From: SPDF01 sp963699825
GTDB lineage: Bacteria > Gemmatimonadota > Gemmatimonadetes > Gemmatimonadales > GWC2-71-9
Assembly (NCBI GenBank): GCA_963699825.1
Contig: CAVOVI010000009.1
Span: 1-64,000, forward strand
Reading direction: 5' to 3'
DNA: 64,000 nt
The notes under the pieces were generated by a model. That model was given only the letters and a program-made list of their open reading frames with translations, ran no database searches and was not told the origin of the DNA. Below are positions 11,553 through 21,478 of the stretch, in pieces. Position numbers and translations under genes: made by a program. Within the stretch, counting starts at the first letter, position 1. Each line of letters opens with the position of its first letter.

Positions 11553-12827
11553 TCAACTCTCTTCCATCTCCAGCATCGCCTCGGCAAAGGCCTTGCCGAT
11601 CTGGCCATGGTCTTGGCGGAGCCGAAGTAGTGGTAAGCCTGGTTGGAGGCGCCGCGTTTCCATAGCGCTCTGTCCTCGGCGGTGATCAGCTTGGCTCGAT
11701 ACTCGTTGACATAGGCCTGCTGCTGCTCCGGGGTCATCTTGCCGTCTTTGTTGGCGTGGTCCTTGTGTTCTGTCCGCAGGAAGTAGCGCATCTGCGTTGA
11801 CCTTGGCCATGCTTGTGCTTCGATGGCCTCCAGAGCCTTCGTCCCAGAACGGCGCGGTCTGCACGGCGGCGACATTGCCCTTGAACTCGGGCATCGCGGC
11901 CGGCGCCGCCATGGCCGGTCGGAGATTGGCAATCCCGCCGGTGGCCTTGTCGCCGTGCACCCCGATGACGCCGATCACAAACGGCATCTTCGGGGCAGCC
12001 AGATCCTTGCGCACGTCGCGAATGAAGTACGCCATCAGTCGCTGTACTCGGCATATCCGCCCGGTTTGTGCCGATCCGGATAGGTGTGACCGTCGCACAT
12101 GTCGTTCCAGCCCTGGAACCAGACGAAGCCGGCGATCTCGTAGCCCGGCTTCGGCATCGTAGTCCGGACAGACCCGCTTGGGGTCTGCGAGCACCTTCTT
12201 CACGTGCTCGATCATCAGGCGGTAGTAGACCCCGGTCTTTGCGGCCTTTTCGGCATGCCATTTCGGCCGGTCTTCGGCCTTGGGAATGCCATGGGCGCCT
12301 TGAGGATACTTTGCCCAAAGTTCCTCGGTCTGCTTCGGCAGCTCGTACGGCCCGGCGCTGGGCGGGCGGAAGTCCGTATTCAGCGACTTGCCGCCCCAGG
12401 CGGTCTTGATGATCAGGATCGGGCCGTCGTAGGCCTTCTCCATGGTGATGCCGAAGGTGAACTCCGGGCCGATCTTGCCGCCGTCTTCCTTGGGGTTGCT
12501 GCGCGACCCGTACCCGGCCGTCAGCTTGCCGAATCCCTCGCCCAGCGTGCCGCTGTCGGGCGAGCCGGTCAGATACGAGATCCACACCCGCTCGCAGACG
12601 CGCGGCTTGCCGTCGGGGCCGCGCATTTCCTTGAGCATCGGCGCGGTGGCCGGGTCGTCGCCGATGTAGTCGAACGTCTCGACCTTGGCCTGGCCCTCCA
12701 TGTTCGACTGCCCGGCCAGGATGTAGACCTTCAGCGGCTTGGCGGCGATGGCGGGAAAGGCAGGCAGGGCGAGTAGCGCCAGCGCAATGGCAGCGATTGG
12801 AAAAAACGATCGAGTGCGGCAGGACAT
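11553..12827 (-). CDS. Sialate O-acetylesterase (SASA family), copy 2, compensated frameshifts
   Basis: A 424-codon open frame with signal peptide (IALALLALPAFPAIAAKP), nucleophile block VYILAGQSNMEGQ, and the same middle and distal blocks as copy 1 (KTAWGGKSLNTDFRPPSAGP, GVIGVHGDKATGG). Two stretches read as nonsense against copy 1: about 12,165 to 12,040, where GFVWFQGWNDMCDGHTYPD appears only in another frame, and about 11,850 to 11,570. No stop intervenes, so paired indels are likely. Outside these stretches the two copies are close to identical at protein level, which implies a recent duplication or gene conversion 8 kb apart. It is predicted to act in the periplasm or outside the cell. 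Confidence 0.8.
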   Translation of the reverse strand: MSCRTRSFFPIAAIALALLALPAFPAIAAKPLKVYILAGQSNMEGQAKVETFDYIGDDPATAPMLKEMRGPDGKPRVCERVWISYLTGSPDSGTLGEGFGKLTAGYGSRSNPKEDGGKIGPEFTFGITMEKAYDGPILIIKTAWGGKSLNTDFRPPSAGPYELPKQTEELWAKYPQGAHGIPKAEDRPKWHAEKAAKTGVYYRLMIEHVKKVLADPKRVCPDYDAEAGLRDRRLRLVPGLERHVRRSHLSGSAQTGRICRVQRLMAYFIRDVRKDLAAPKMPFVIGVIGVHGDKATGGIANLRPAMAAPAAMPEFKGNVAAVQTAPFWDEGSGGHRSTSMAKVNADALLPADRTQGPRQQRRQDDPGAAAGLCQRVSSQADHRRGQSAMETRRLQPGLPLLRLRQDHGQIGKAFAEAMLEMEES

Positions 12828-13052
12828 CGTGGGAAGTCTCCTGTGGGTGGGAGTTCGTGCTTAAGTCGGGCGGCACGCCAGGCGCTCAAACACAAACCAT
12901 TTGGTGGCATGACGTTCTGATTGTAGCACAGCGGACTTTCGTTGCCAGAAAGCACGTCGCTCGTGCCGTTTCTTTCAGGCTGGACGTAGCCTAGGACGCC
13001 CGTGCCCCCCGACCAGCAAATGACACACCCGCAGGCAGTGTCGGCCCAAATC
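12828..13052 (-). promoter_or_regulatory. Leader region upstream of SASA copy 2
   Basis: A gene-free stretch of about 225 bases lies between the zinc-ribbon gene and the esterase start. GGGAAGTCTCC-like sequence and a C-rich run precede the esterase ATG, and an AT-richer patch near 12,900 could hold its promoter. I see no clear operator or riboswitch. Confidence 0.25.
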
Positions 13053-13274
13053 TCAAGCCCCTACCTTCTTCCACCGCGACCCATTCGGGTGCTTGCAGCC
13101 CCAACGCCGAGTTTCCTCGTAGCGGGCAAGATTGATCAGGGCGCGGCGGCCACGGAGCCGGCAGCCGCAGATGCCGCAATTGAGCTTCCGACCGCCACGT
13201 CGCGTCTTGCGGATGCGGACGTAACGACATCGCGAGCAGATCTCGACGCGACGTCGGATCCGTTCGTCACTCAC
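13053..13274 (-). CDS. Small zinc-ribbon protein (CxxC...CxxC)
   Basis: A 73-residue basic protein with two cysteine pairs: EICSRCRYVRIRK and LNCGICGCRLRGRRAL, then WGCKHPNGSRWKK near the end. Four to six Cys placed this way would bind one zinc ion. Such small ribbons with a terminal C-P/H-x-G-x-W signature occur in phage-like and glycosyltransferase-containing islands (my recollection, not searched). It lies 72 bases downstream of a glycosyltransferase-like C-terminus on the same strand, so the two may be co-transcribed. Its role is unknown. Confidence 0.55.
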   Translation of the reverse strand: MSDERIRRRVEICSRCRYVRIRKTRRGGRKLNCGICGCRLRGRRALINLARYEETRRWGCKHPNGSRWKKVGA

Positions 13275-13346
13275 GCGTCGCCCCGTAGTCAGCGCGATGG
13301 CCAGGGAGATCGTCTTCTGGACGAGGTTGTCGCCCGGGCGTCGTGC

Positions 13347-13776
13347 TCATCGGGTCAACCCCAGGATGCGCCCCTGACTCCAGAGGCGACGCCAGCGCCG
13401 GCCGCCGAAATGGACGATGGTCGGTCGGCGCGACATCCGACGGGCTCGTCCCCAATCGGAGACTTCGTTGCCCCTGAAGAGGCTGAGGTGGTCCGACGGC
13501 AAACGCAACTCAGCCAAGGCCAAGGTGAAGGCGACCTGGTCGGACCACAGCGGACGGGCCAAGCGCGTGCGTCTCTGTCTGGTAGAGCTGCTCCGTCCAA
13601 CGAGTGGCCAGCTCCGCGAGCCTCGCCGAGTGGCGGCCACGGATCAGGAAGACGTTCGGTACGTGGAGGCCGAGAAACTCCAAGCTGGCCAGGACCGAAT
13701 GTGGCACTCTCAGTAGCCTGTTATTGCCCTGCATGCCCCACAGTATCAGGCTCACAGCCTGCGTGGAACCACGCAA
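13347..13776 (-). CDS. Glycosyltransferase-like protein, C-terminal part, frameshifted and 5'-incomplete
   Basis: The readable pieces are LLRVPHSVLASLEFLGLHVP, NVFLIRGRHSARLAELATRW and, after a frame change near 13,555, LWSDQVAFTLALAELRLP, ending PTIVHFGGRRWRRLWSQG. The order N-x-x-x-x-I-R-G ... W ... DQ-x-A-F ... HF-GG is what nucleotide-diphospho-sugar transferases of the GT8-like kind show near their acceptor side. Only about 140 residues are visible; the N-terminal nucleotide-binding half is missing because the block-A/block-B junction lies just beyond. Assignment to a specific GT family is tentative. Confidence 0.45.
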
Positions 13777-13779
13777 CTC

Positions 13780-13972
13780 TCCAGTTCGTTGGCTGTGCGC
13801 AACCTGCGGAGGTGGCGGTCACCTCTGAAGTTCTTGACTGTGCAAAAAGTGCTTGGGGCCGACACACCTGCTGCTCGAGTCATTCTAATTCGCAAGGTCG
13901 CTGAACCTCCGAACCTCCCAGGAGAGCACAGTCACTCTGACTACCGAAGCGGCATCCGTCGCGTGCGTCTTT
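13780..13972. other. Probable junction between the planctomycete-like and alphaproteobacterial blocks
   Basis: To the left, a minus-strand glycosyltransferase loses its N-terminal half. To the right, a plus-strand AsmA-like protein lacks its N-terminal half, including the membrane anchor. No intergenic signals separate them. Two genes truncated head to head is the mark of a join inside both genes. The exact base cannot be fixed by eye. Confidence 0.5.
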
Positions 13973-15728
13973 GTGCTGGGTCGCCCCCACCCAAGCGTCC
14001 AAGTGCATCTTGCCGCGTTGTTGCAGTTCGAGGGCAGCGCGCGCGGCACGCGCATCACCGGCGCCGTGCGTCCATCGGGCGACGAGGTGGAGGCCGAAGG
14101 TGAACTCGCCTCCAACGATACGCCGATGCTGCTGCGGCAACTGGGCGTCGAGGCGCTACCGCTGAGCGGGGCGCCGCGTAGCCGGATCACGCTGCGCGCC
14201 AAGGGCGCTGCAGCCACTGGCTATGAGGCCGAAGGCAGTGGCGATGTCGCTGGCGCCGGCCTCTCGTTCAAGGGACGCATCGGCGAACGGGAGGGACGCA
14301 TGCGTGCCGACGGACGCGCGCGCATCGCGGCCAAGGACGCGACGCAGTTGATGCAGGTTCTCGCTTTGGCGTGGCCCGACGCGCAGATTTCGATTCCGCT
14401 CGACGTGTCGGGCGATCTTGCATGGAGCGGAGAGGCGATCGAAGTGCGCGCGCTGTCGGGCGCTGTGGCCGGGTCGCAAATCTTCGGCGACCTGCGTCTT
14501 GCGGCCGATGATGGCGCGTCGCGGCGCGGTCTCACTGGCGCACTGACGGTCGACCGCATGGCCTTCGACGCCATCGCGGGCCTGGCGCTTCGGCCATTGT
14601 CGCGCCCGGCGGCTGCGGGCGGACGGGCCGCGCCAGTGTGGTCTGACCGGCCATTCGCGCCGGGTCTTGCGGATCCGCCGCCCTCGCGCATCGACCTGCG
14701 CATCGGCGAGATGCGCTTGCGTGGCTTTGACGCGCGCGATTTCGCAGGAAGGCTCGTGCTCGCGCAGGGCGTCGTCGTGCTTGAGGAAATGGCCGCGCGC
14801 GTTGGCGCGGCGGAGATCGCAGGGCGATTGGCGCTTCGGCGCGACAAGGGAGAGGCATCGCTTTCGGCAGGTCTCGATGTGAACGCGCCAATCGACCTTC
14901 GCGACCAACTCGCAGCGAATGCAAGCGCCCGCATCGAACTTGCCGCGACGGGGCGCAGCGAGCGCGGGCTCGCCAGCACGCTTGCGGGATCGGGCCGCGC
15001 GCGGCTTACGAACATCGTCATTCCGCGGGCCGCGGCCGAGGCGCTCGATGCAGTCGTCGCGCTCGTCGAGAAGGACGCAATCGCACCTGACGAGCGCGCC
15101 ATCAGCGCGGCGTTGCAGCGTGCGCTAGGCCGCGCTCCCCTGCGCGCGAAGTCCGCCGACTTCGATCTTCTGGCAGCGGGTGGCGTGCTGCGTCTTCAGC
15201 CCGTGAAGCTCGATGCGCTGGTGGCGGACGCAGTGCTATCGGCTTCGTTCGATCTGCGCGCGATCACGGTCGAGCAGAATTCTGGAGATCGTCTCGCGCG
15301 ACGCGCCGCCGAACTGGACGGGGCCGAATCCTCGGGTGCGGCTCGTGTGGAGCGGCGCGCCGGACAAGGCGTCGCGTGTCGTCGACGCCGCCTCGCTCGT
15401 CAACGCGCTCTCGGCGCGGGCGATCTTGCGCGAGAGCGCGCGCATCGACGCGCTGGAGGCCGACATTCGCGAGCGCGCCATGTTCCTGCGGCGCCTGCGC
15501 GCGGATGAATGGCGCCGCCAGCGCGAGGCGGAAATTCGCGCCTTCCTTATCGAACAGGAAAAGCAGGAGCAATTGCGACTGGAAGCCGAACGGCGGGCGC
15601 AGGAGCAGCAGCAGCTTCTGGAGGAGTCGAACAGGCCCCTTGCGCTTCCGCCGCTGCAATTGCCGCAGGCGAGATCGCCCGTTCCGTCCGCGCCGCTGCA
15701 ATTGCCTGGCGCCTCTGCGCCACGCTAG
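13973..15728 (+). CDS. AsmA-family protein, C-terminal part, 5'-truncated, one frameshift
   Basis: The sequence is alanine-, arginine- and glycine-rich with the repetitive beta-strand rhythm of AsmA-like proteins (SRIDLRIGEMRLRGFDARDF, then LAGSGRARLTNIVIPRAAAE). The LAGSGRARLTN segment corresponds to the conserved C-terminal AsmA-type block. The frame is open back to 13,889 with no credible start, so the N-terminus is missing at the junction. Near 15,285 the frame changes, and the tail continues as a charged coiled coil (RRQREAEIRAFLIEQEKQEQ) with a proline-rich end. AsmA-like proteins influence lipid transport and outer-membrane assembly. The stop overlaps by a few bases the convergent ribbon-helix-helix gene. 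Confidence 0.6.
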
Positions 15729-16015
15729 GTCTGCGTCGCCGCTGCGCCCTTGCCAGCGTCCGCGCGGGTCGTCTCCAGCACGAAAACGCGGATGGCGGAG
15801 GATAGATTGACGCCGTCGCGGCCCGCGTCGACCTGCGCGACGAGACCGGCAAGCGAAAGCCCGCGCGCGGCCGCTATCTCGCGGAGCGCGTCCCAGAATG
15901 CGTCTTCCAGGGAAATGGATGTGCGGTGTCCCGCGATTTCAAGCGAGCGCTTGCGCATGCGGGTGGGCGTTCGCGCGGGCGCTGTTTCGATTTCCAGCGC
16001 GTCAGTCCTGCTCAT
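15725..16015 (-). CDS. Ribbon-helix-helix domain protein (RHH_4 type)
   Basis: A 96-residue protein with the core KRSLEIAGHRTSISLEDAFW followed by ALREIAAARGLSLAGLVAQV, the ribbon-helix-helix pattern common in Alphaproteobacteria downstream of sspB and a DUF4169 gene. It starts 14 bases inside the end of the DUF4169 gene, so it belongs to the same transcript. It is probably a small DNA-binding regulator; its targets are unknown. Confidence 0.8.
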   Translation of the reverse strand: MSRTDALEIETAPARTPTRMRKRSLEIAGHRTSISLEDAFWDALREIAAARGLSLAGLVAQVDAGRDGVNLSSAIRVFVLETTRADAGKGAAATQT

Positions 16016-16196
16016 CGCCCGCGCGGTCCCGGCGATGGCCTTCGATGCGGCGTTCCGCGATCTCGCGCTCGGCCTGCGTCAGCGATTTCTCGGACTTCGT
16101 GCGACCGAAGGCGATGCGATTGGCCTGCGCCTTGTTGTCAGCGTCCGCCCGGGCGCGATCCTTGCGCGCGCGGCGAAGGTTGACGATCTCGCCCAT
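16002..16196 (-). CDS. DUF4169 family protein
   Basis: A 64-residue, highly charged protein beginning MGEIVNLRRARKDRARA and containing ANRIAFGRTKSEKSLTQAE, the signature I associate with DUF4169. It sits 3 bases after the sspB stop and overlaps the next gene, in the usual alphaproteobacterial order sspB, DUF4169, RHH. It is probably a soluble helical protein; function not established. Confidence 0.85.
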   Translation of the reverse strand: MGEIVNLRRARKDRARADADNKAQANRIAFGRTKSEKSLTQAEREIAERRIEGHRRDRAGDEQD

Positions 16197-16199
16197 TGA

Positions 16200-16784
16200 T
16201 CACGTCTTCTTGCGGAAGGCGTCGATGGAGACGACCTTCGCCGGCTCCCCATCGGCGGGAACTGCCTCGGACCGCTTGTCGGACGTCTTCTCCTGCGCCG
16301 CCGCATCGCTCCCGGCAGCATCGGGTGCGGGACGTTTTGCGGTCGCAGGCTTGATCGAATCCGGCTTGGCGGCGGTGCGGGGCAGGGCGGGCGTCGGCTC
16401 GGTCGATTGCTCCTCTGCCGCAGAGGCTTCCTTCGGCTCGAATTTGAGCATGAAGGGCACGGACGGATCGTGGAATCCGCTCAGCGCGGAGAAGGGCACC
16501 ACCAAGCGTTCCGGAATGTTGGAGAACGACAGGCCCACCTCGAACTGGCGCTCGCTGACGATCAGATCCCAGAACTGGTGCTGGAGGACGATCGTGATCT
16601 CGTCGGGATAGCGCGCCTTCATGCGCGCGGACAATTGCACGCCGGGCGCATGGGTCTTGAAGGTGATGAAGAAGTGGTGGTCGCCGGGAAGGCCCTCGCG
16701 CGCAACCTTTGCGAGCAACTCCCGCACCATGCCGCGAAGGGCGTCCTGCACCAGTAGATCGTAGCGGATGGCTTGCGACTGCAT
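16200..16784 (-). CDS. sspB: SspB, ClpXP adaptor for ssrA-tagged proteins (alphaproteobacterial type)
   Basis: A 194-residue protein with the alpha-type SspB fold: YDLLVQDALRGMVRELLAKV, DHHFFITFKTHAPGVQLSAR, EITIVLQHQFWDLIV and VGLSFSNIPERLVVPFSALS. The long acidic and proline-rich tail ends VVSIDAFRKKT, a conserved C-terminal segment used for ClpX docking in this family. SspB delivers tmRNA-tagged polypeptides to ClpXP. Here the gene begins about 20 bases after the end of the tmRNA gene on the same strand, so tag and adaptor may share a transcript. Confidence 0.92.
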   Translation of the reverse strand: MQSQAIRYDLLVQDALRGMVRELLAKVAREGLPGDHHFFITFKTHAPGVQLSARMKARYPDEITIVLQHQFWDLIVSERQFEVGLSFSNIPERLVVPFSALSGFHDPSVPFMLKFEPKEASAAEEQSTEPTPALPRTAAKPDSIKPATAKRPAPDAAGSDAAAQEKTSDKRSEAVPADGEPAKVVSIDAFRKKT

Positions 16785-16804
16785 GTAGGGCCCACACGAG
16801 AAAG

Positions 16805-17118
16805 TGGAGGCTTCTGTTGCCAGGCGCCTCCGAGCCCCGCCTGCAAGTGCTACCCTGCAGGGCTTAATTCCCAGTACTGGAGCAGCTTACGCTGCGACAG
16901 CCACCGGAGCATAGTTGTCATTGGCAACTACAGTTTTGACCCGATAACGGCGGTATCATGCCGGGCGAAAGAGCACCTTTTACACCCCCGTCGATCCTGT
17001 TTCGCCCCCGCCGCAACCCACGGCTCGCGTGGGCTGGGGTGGAGGCGCCGGGTACCGCCCCCGGGTCCGGATGGCTTATTACGATGTCAGTTTATCGCCG
17101 TAGTCCCCTTGCGGGGAC
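16805..17118 (-). ncRNA. ssrA: tmRNA, circularly permuted two-piece form
   Basis: The minus strand encodes the tag ANDNYAPVAVAA followed by TAA at 16887-16925, matching the alphaproteobacterial ssrA tag style. Upstream on the same strand, GGGGGCGAAACAGGATCGAC (near 17010-16991) is the 5' start of the coding piece. Still further upstream, CCCGGCGCCTCCACC near 17050-17036 is the acceptor-piece 3' end, with the intervening segment between them. This acceptor-before-coding order is the permuted arrangement of Alphaproteobacteria, which is processed into two RNAs. The outer limits are estimates; a TATATT-like box near 17,130 could be the promoter. It rescues stalled ribosomes and tags nascent chains for proteolysis. 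Confidence 0.9.
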
Positions 17119-17192
17119 AAAATGAATATAGGGCTTCGCACGCCCGGGCGGAAGGGCGACCGGGAACTTCGCGCAAAAAAGGAAGCGAGACC

Positions 17193-17793
17193 TCAGGGCG
17201 TGACGCGCTTCAGCCGGACGGCGAGCCGCACGATCGAGGCGATCGAGTCCATCTGAAGCTTTTCCATGATCTGCGCACGATAGCTCTCGACCGTGCGCCC
17301 GGAAATGCCGAGCCTGGCGGCGATCGCCTGGCTGGTCATGCCTTGCGCGACCAGATCGAAAACCTCCATCTCGCGCGGAGTCAGGCGCTCGAAGCGCTGC
17401 TCCGCCTCCCGGGCGGCCTGCGTTGCGGCCTGCCGCTCGAACTTGCCGGAGATGGCGCGGTTGATCGCCGCCACGAGGCGGACGTCGTCCACGGGCTTTT
17501 CGATGAAGTCCTGCGCGCCGGCCTTGAGGGCAGAGACCGCCATCGGGACGTCGGCATGGCCGGAGATGAGCACGACCGGCACGTCGAGCTTGCGCTTCTG
17601 AATTTCGCGGACGAGTTCGATCCCGTCCATGACCGGCATGCGCACGTCGGCGATGACGCAGCCGACCTCGCCGCCGGCGCTGGCGTTCAGAAACGCTTCC
17701 GCGCTCTCGAAAAGGTCCACGGCGTAACCGTACACGCCGAGCATGTCGCCAAGCGCCGTGCGCACCGTCTCCTGGTCGTCGACGACCGCGATT

Positions 17794-17807
<14 letters not shown>
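17193..17807 (-). CDS. FixJ/NarL-type response regulator
   Basis: I chose GTG 17807 because GGAGGACGGGGAAA precedes it and it overlaps the kinase stop by 14 bases. The receiver domain has acidic D10 and D11, phosphoacceptor D54 (CVIADVRMPVMDG) and the conserved Lys in DFIEKPVDD. A LuxR-type helix-turn-helix fills the C-terminus (RLTPREMEVFDLVAQGMTSQ, then ISGRTVESYRAQIMEKL). It is the last gene of the operon that starts with the TauD-like dioxygenase, so it probably controls that unit or the neighbouring transporters in response to the upstream kinase. Confidence 0.88.
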
Positions 17808-19503
<1,696 letters not shown>

Positions 19504-19534
19504 GGACGCGGTCCGGGCGTCGTGCGACGACGCG

Positions 19535-20530
19535 TCAGTTGGCGGCTTTCACGCCGCTCGCCTTCACTACTTCGCCCCACTTCTTCACCTCGGATTCGAC
19601 ATAGCGCGACGCCGACGCCAGGTCACCCGACAGCGGCAGGAACCCGGCGCGCGCCAGGGCCTCCTTCGCCTTGGCTCCGGCCATCGCTGCGTTCGCGTCC
19701 GCGTTGATGCGCGCCACGATGGAGGCTGGAGTCGCCGCAGGTACGAAAAGCGCCACCCAGGTCGCGTCTTCGACATCGCCGAGGCCGCTCTCGGCCACGG
19801 TGGGAACGTTTGGCAGGTCGGGAAGGCGCGCGGCGCTCGTGACGGCGAGTCCCTTCACCGTGCCCGCCTTCACCTGTTGGATGGCGGCTGAAAGCGCGAC
19901 GCTCGCCAGCGGCACATGCCCGGCAAGGGTTGCTGCGACGGCGGGACCCGCGCCCGTAAACGGCACATGACGGACATCCACCTTGCCAAGCAGGCGGAAG
20001 ATGCGCTCGCCGGAGAGGTGCGGCGTTGTGCCCAGACCCGCCGAACCGTAGGAGAGGGCTTCCGTTTTCGCGAGCGCAATCACGTCCTTCAACGAGTTGG
20101 CTTTCAGCGACGGGGCGCCGACGATGATGTTCGGCGCCGTGGCGATCAGCGCCGCCGTCTTGAAGTCCCGCAGCGCATAGCCCGGATTGTCGTAGAAGCT
20201 CAGGTTCACGGCGAGAGCGCTTGTCGTAACAAGGATCGTGTAGCCGTCCGCTTCGGCGCGGCTCGCGGCGACGGCCGCTATGTTGCCGCCAGCCCCGCCG
20301 CGGTTTTCGACGACAACGGTCTTCCCCCAGCGCTCGCCAAGCGCCTGTCCGGCGATGCGCGCGACGATGTCGGCCGGACCGCCCGGCGCGAACGCCACGA
20401 GGAAGCGCACGTTCTTGTCGGGATAGCCCGTCGCGTCCTGCGCAAGCCCCGGCGATGTGAACAGGACCGACGCGCTCAGCGCCGCCACTCCCGCAGCGAG
20501 CGACAGATGTCGTATGATTGATCGAGTCAT
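19535..20530 (-). CDS. TctC/Bug-family periplasmic substrate-binding protein
   Basis: A 331-residue protein with signal peptide (VAALSASVLFTSPGLAQ) and the family core YPDKNVRFLVAFAPGGPADI, then VVVENRGGAGGNIAAVAASR. These proteins bind carboxylates or other small organic acids for tripartite tricarboxylate transporters. No TctA or TctB permease gene lies nearby, so it is an orphan receptor. Downstream come a histidine kinase and response regulator, so it may act as a sensor partner instead of a transporter component. Ligand unknown. Confidence 0.88.
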   Translation of the reverse strand: MTRSIIRHLSLAAGVAALSASVLFTSPGLAQDATGYPDKNVRFLVAFAPGGPADIVARIAGQALGERWGKTVVVENRGGAGGNIAAVAASRAEADGYTILVTTSALAVNLSFYDNPGYALRDFKTAALIATAPNIIVGAPSLKANSLKDVIALAKTEALSYGSAGLGTTPHLSGERIFRLLGKVDVRHVPFTGAGPAVAATLAGHVPLASVALSAAIQQVKAGTVKGLAVTSAARLPDLPNVPTVAESGLGDVEDATWVALFVPAATPASIVARINADANAAMAGAKAKEALARAGFLPLSGDLASASRYVESEVKKWGEVVKASGVKAAN

Positions 20531-20562
20531 AATGGTTCCCCCTCCCGAAGCGGCGCCCGTCT

Positions 20563-21456
20563 TTAGGCGATAATGCCCGCTCTTGCCTGGTCCAGCGCAT
20601 AGTGCGCGATTTCGCGGCGGGTGGCGACCCACACGTCGCTGCGTTCGAGCGCAATCTTCATCATCATGTCGTAGGCCCAGGCGTTGGCCGGCCGGCCATA
20701 GACATGCGCGTGGGCGGTGACGTCGAGCATGAAGGGCGCAGCGTCGGCTTCGGTCGCGTTCTCGAGAAGTTCCTCGAACTGTTCGACCAGCGAGCCTGGC
20801 GCGTTGCCGTAGCGGATCGAATGCGGCAGGTCGTTGATGTCCATGGTGAGAGGAATGGCGACAATGCGCTTGCCGCCGTCGAACTCCCAGATGGCGGGAA
20901 GATCGTCGTCGTTGCAGTCGCCGTGCCACAGATAGCCGGCGTCCGCGAGCATTTTGGGATGGCCGGGCGCGCCGGTGCCGCGTGGAGACAGCCAGCCGAC
21001 CGGGGTTTCTCCGGTGACCGTGCGCAGGACCTGCGTATTGCGCTCGATGTTGGCGCGCGCCGCCTCGTCGTCCAGATACACGGGGATGACGTCCATGCCC
21101 CATGAATGCGCATAGACGTCATGACCGGCCTCGTGCAGGGCGCGCACGGTGTCGGGCGCACGTTCGCAAAGGATGCCGTTGACCATCACGCTGGCGCGGA
21201 TCTCGTTGGCTTCGGCGATGCGCTGCAGGCGCTGGATGCCGCGCGTGGGGCCGTACTTCGCCCAGGAATCGGCGTTGGCGTCGAAAAAGCCCGGCTTGAG
21301 CACATTGCCCATGGGGCCGATGCCGGGCGCCTCGCCGTCCGACCAGCCCTCGTAGGCGATGTTGAAGACGATGCACATGCGCTTGCCGCCGGGCCAGGTG
21401 AAATCCGGCCCCGCGCGCAGGATGCGGGTCGGCTGATGGGTCGTGTTGGTCATCAT
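20563..21456 (-). CDS. Polysaccharide deacetylase family protein (PuuE-like, cytoplasmic)
   Basis: A 297-residue protein without signal peptide. Family features are TWPGGKRMCIVFNIAYEGWS, EAGHDVYAHSWGMDVIP, VGWLSPRGTGAPGHPKML and DVTAHAHVYGRP. It resembles the branch that includes allantoinase PuuE and uncharacterised amidohydrolases more than chitin deacetylases. ATG 21453 has better ribosome-site spacing (GGGGAGAC) than 21456. It is encoded between a TauD-like dioxygenase and a TctC receptor in one minus-strand unit, suggesting hydrolysis of an imported C-N compound. Exact substrate not inferable. Confidence 0.75.
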   Translation of the reverse strand: MMTNTTHQPTRILRAGPDFTWPGGKRMCIVFNIAYEGWSDGEAPGIGPMGNVLKPGFFDANADSWAKYGPTRGIQRLQRIAEANEIRASVMVNGILCERAPDTVRALHEAGHDVYAHSWGMDVIPVYLDDEAARANIERNTQVLRTVTGETPVGWLSPRGTGAPGHPKMLADAGYLWHGDCNDDDLPAIWEFDGGKRIVAIPLTMDINDLPHSIRYGNAPGSLVEQFEELLENATEADAAPFMLDVTAHAHVYGRPANAWAYDMMMKIALERSDVWVATRREIAHYALDQARAGIIA

Positions 21457-21478
21457 GTCTCCCCGCGTGTGGTTTTCG

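Noticed and set aside
13002..13904. A 300-codon plus-strand frame across the zinc-ribbon and glycosyltransferase genes
   Set aside because: It contains no recognisable domain, while the minus strand gives Cys pairs and glycosyltransferase blocks in the same interval.
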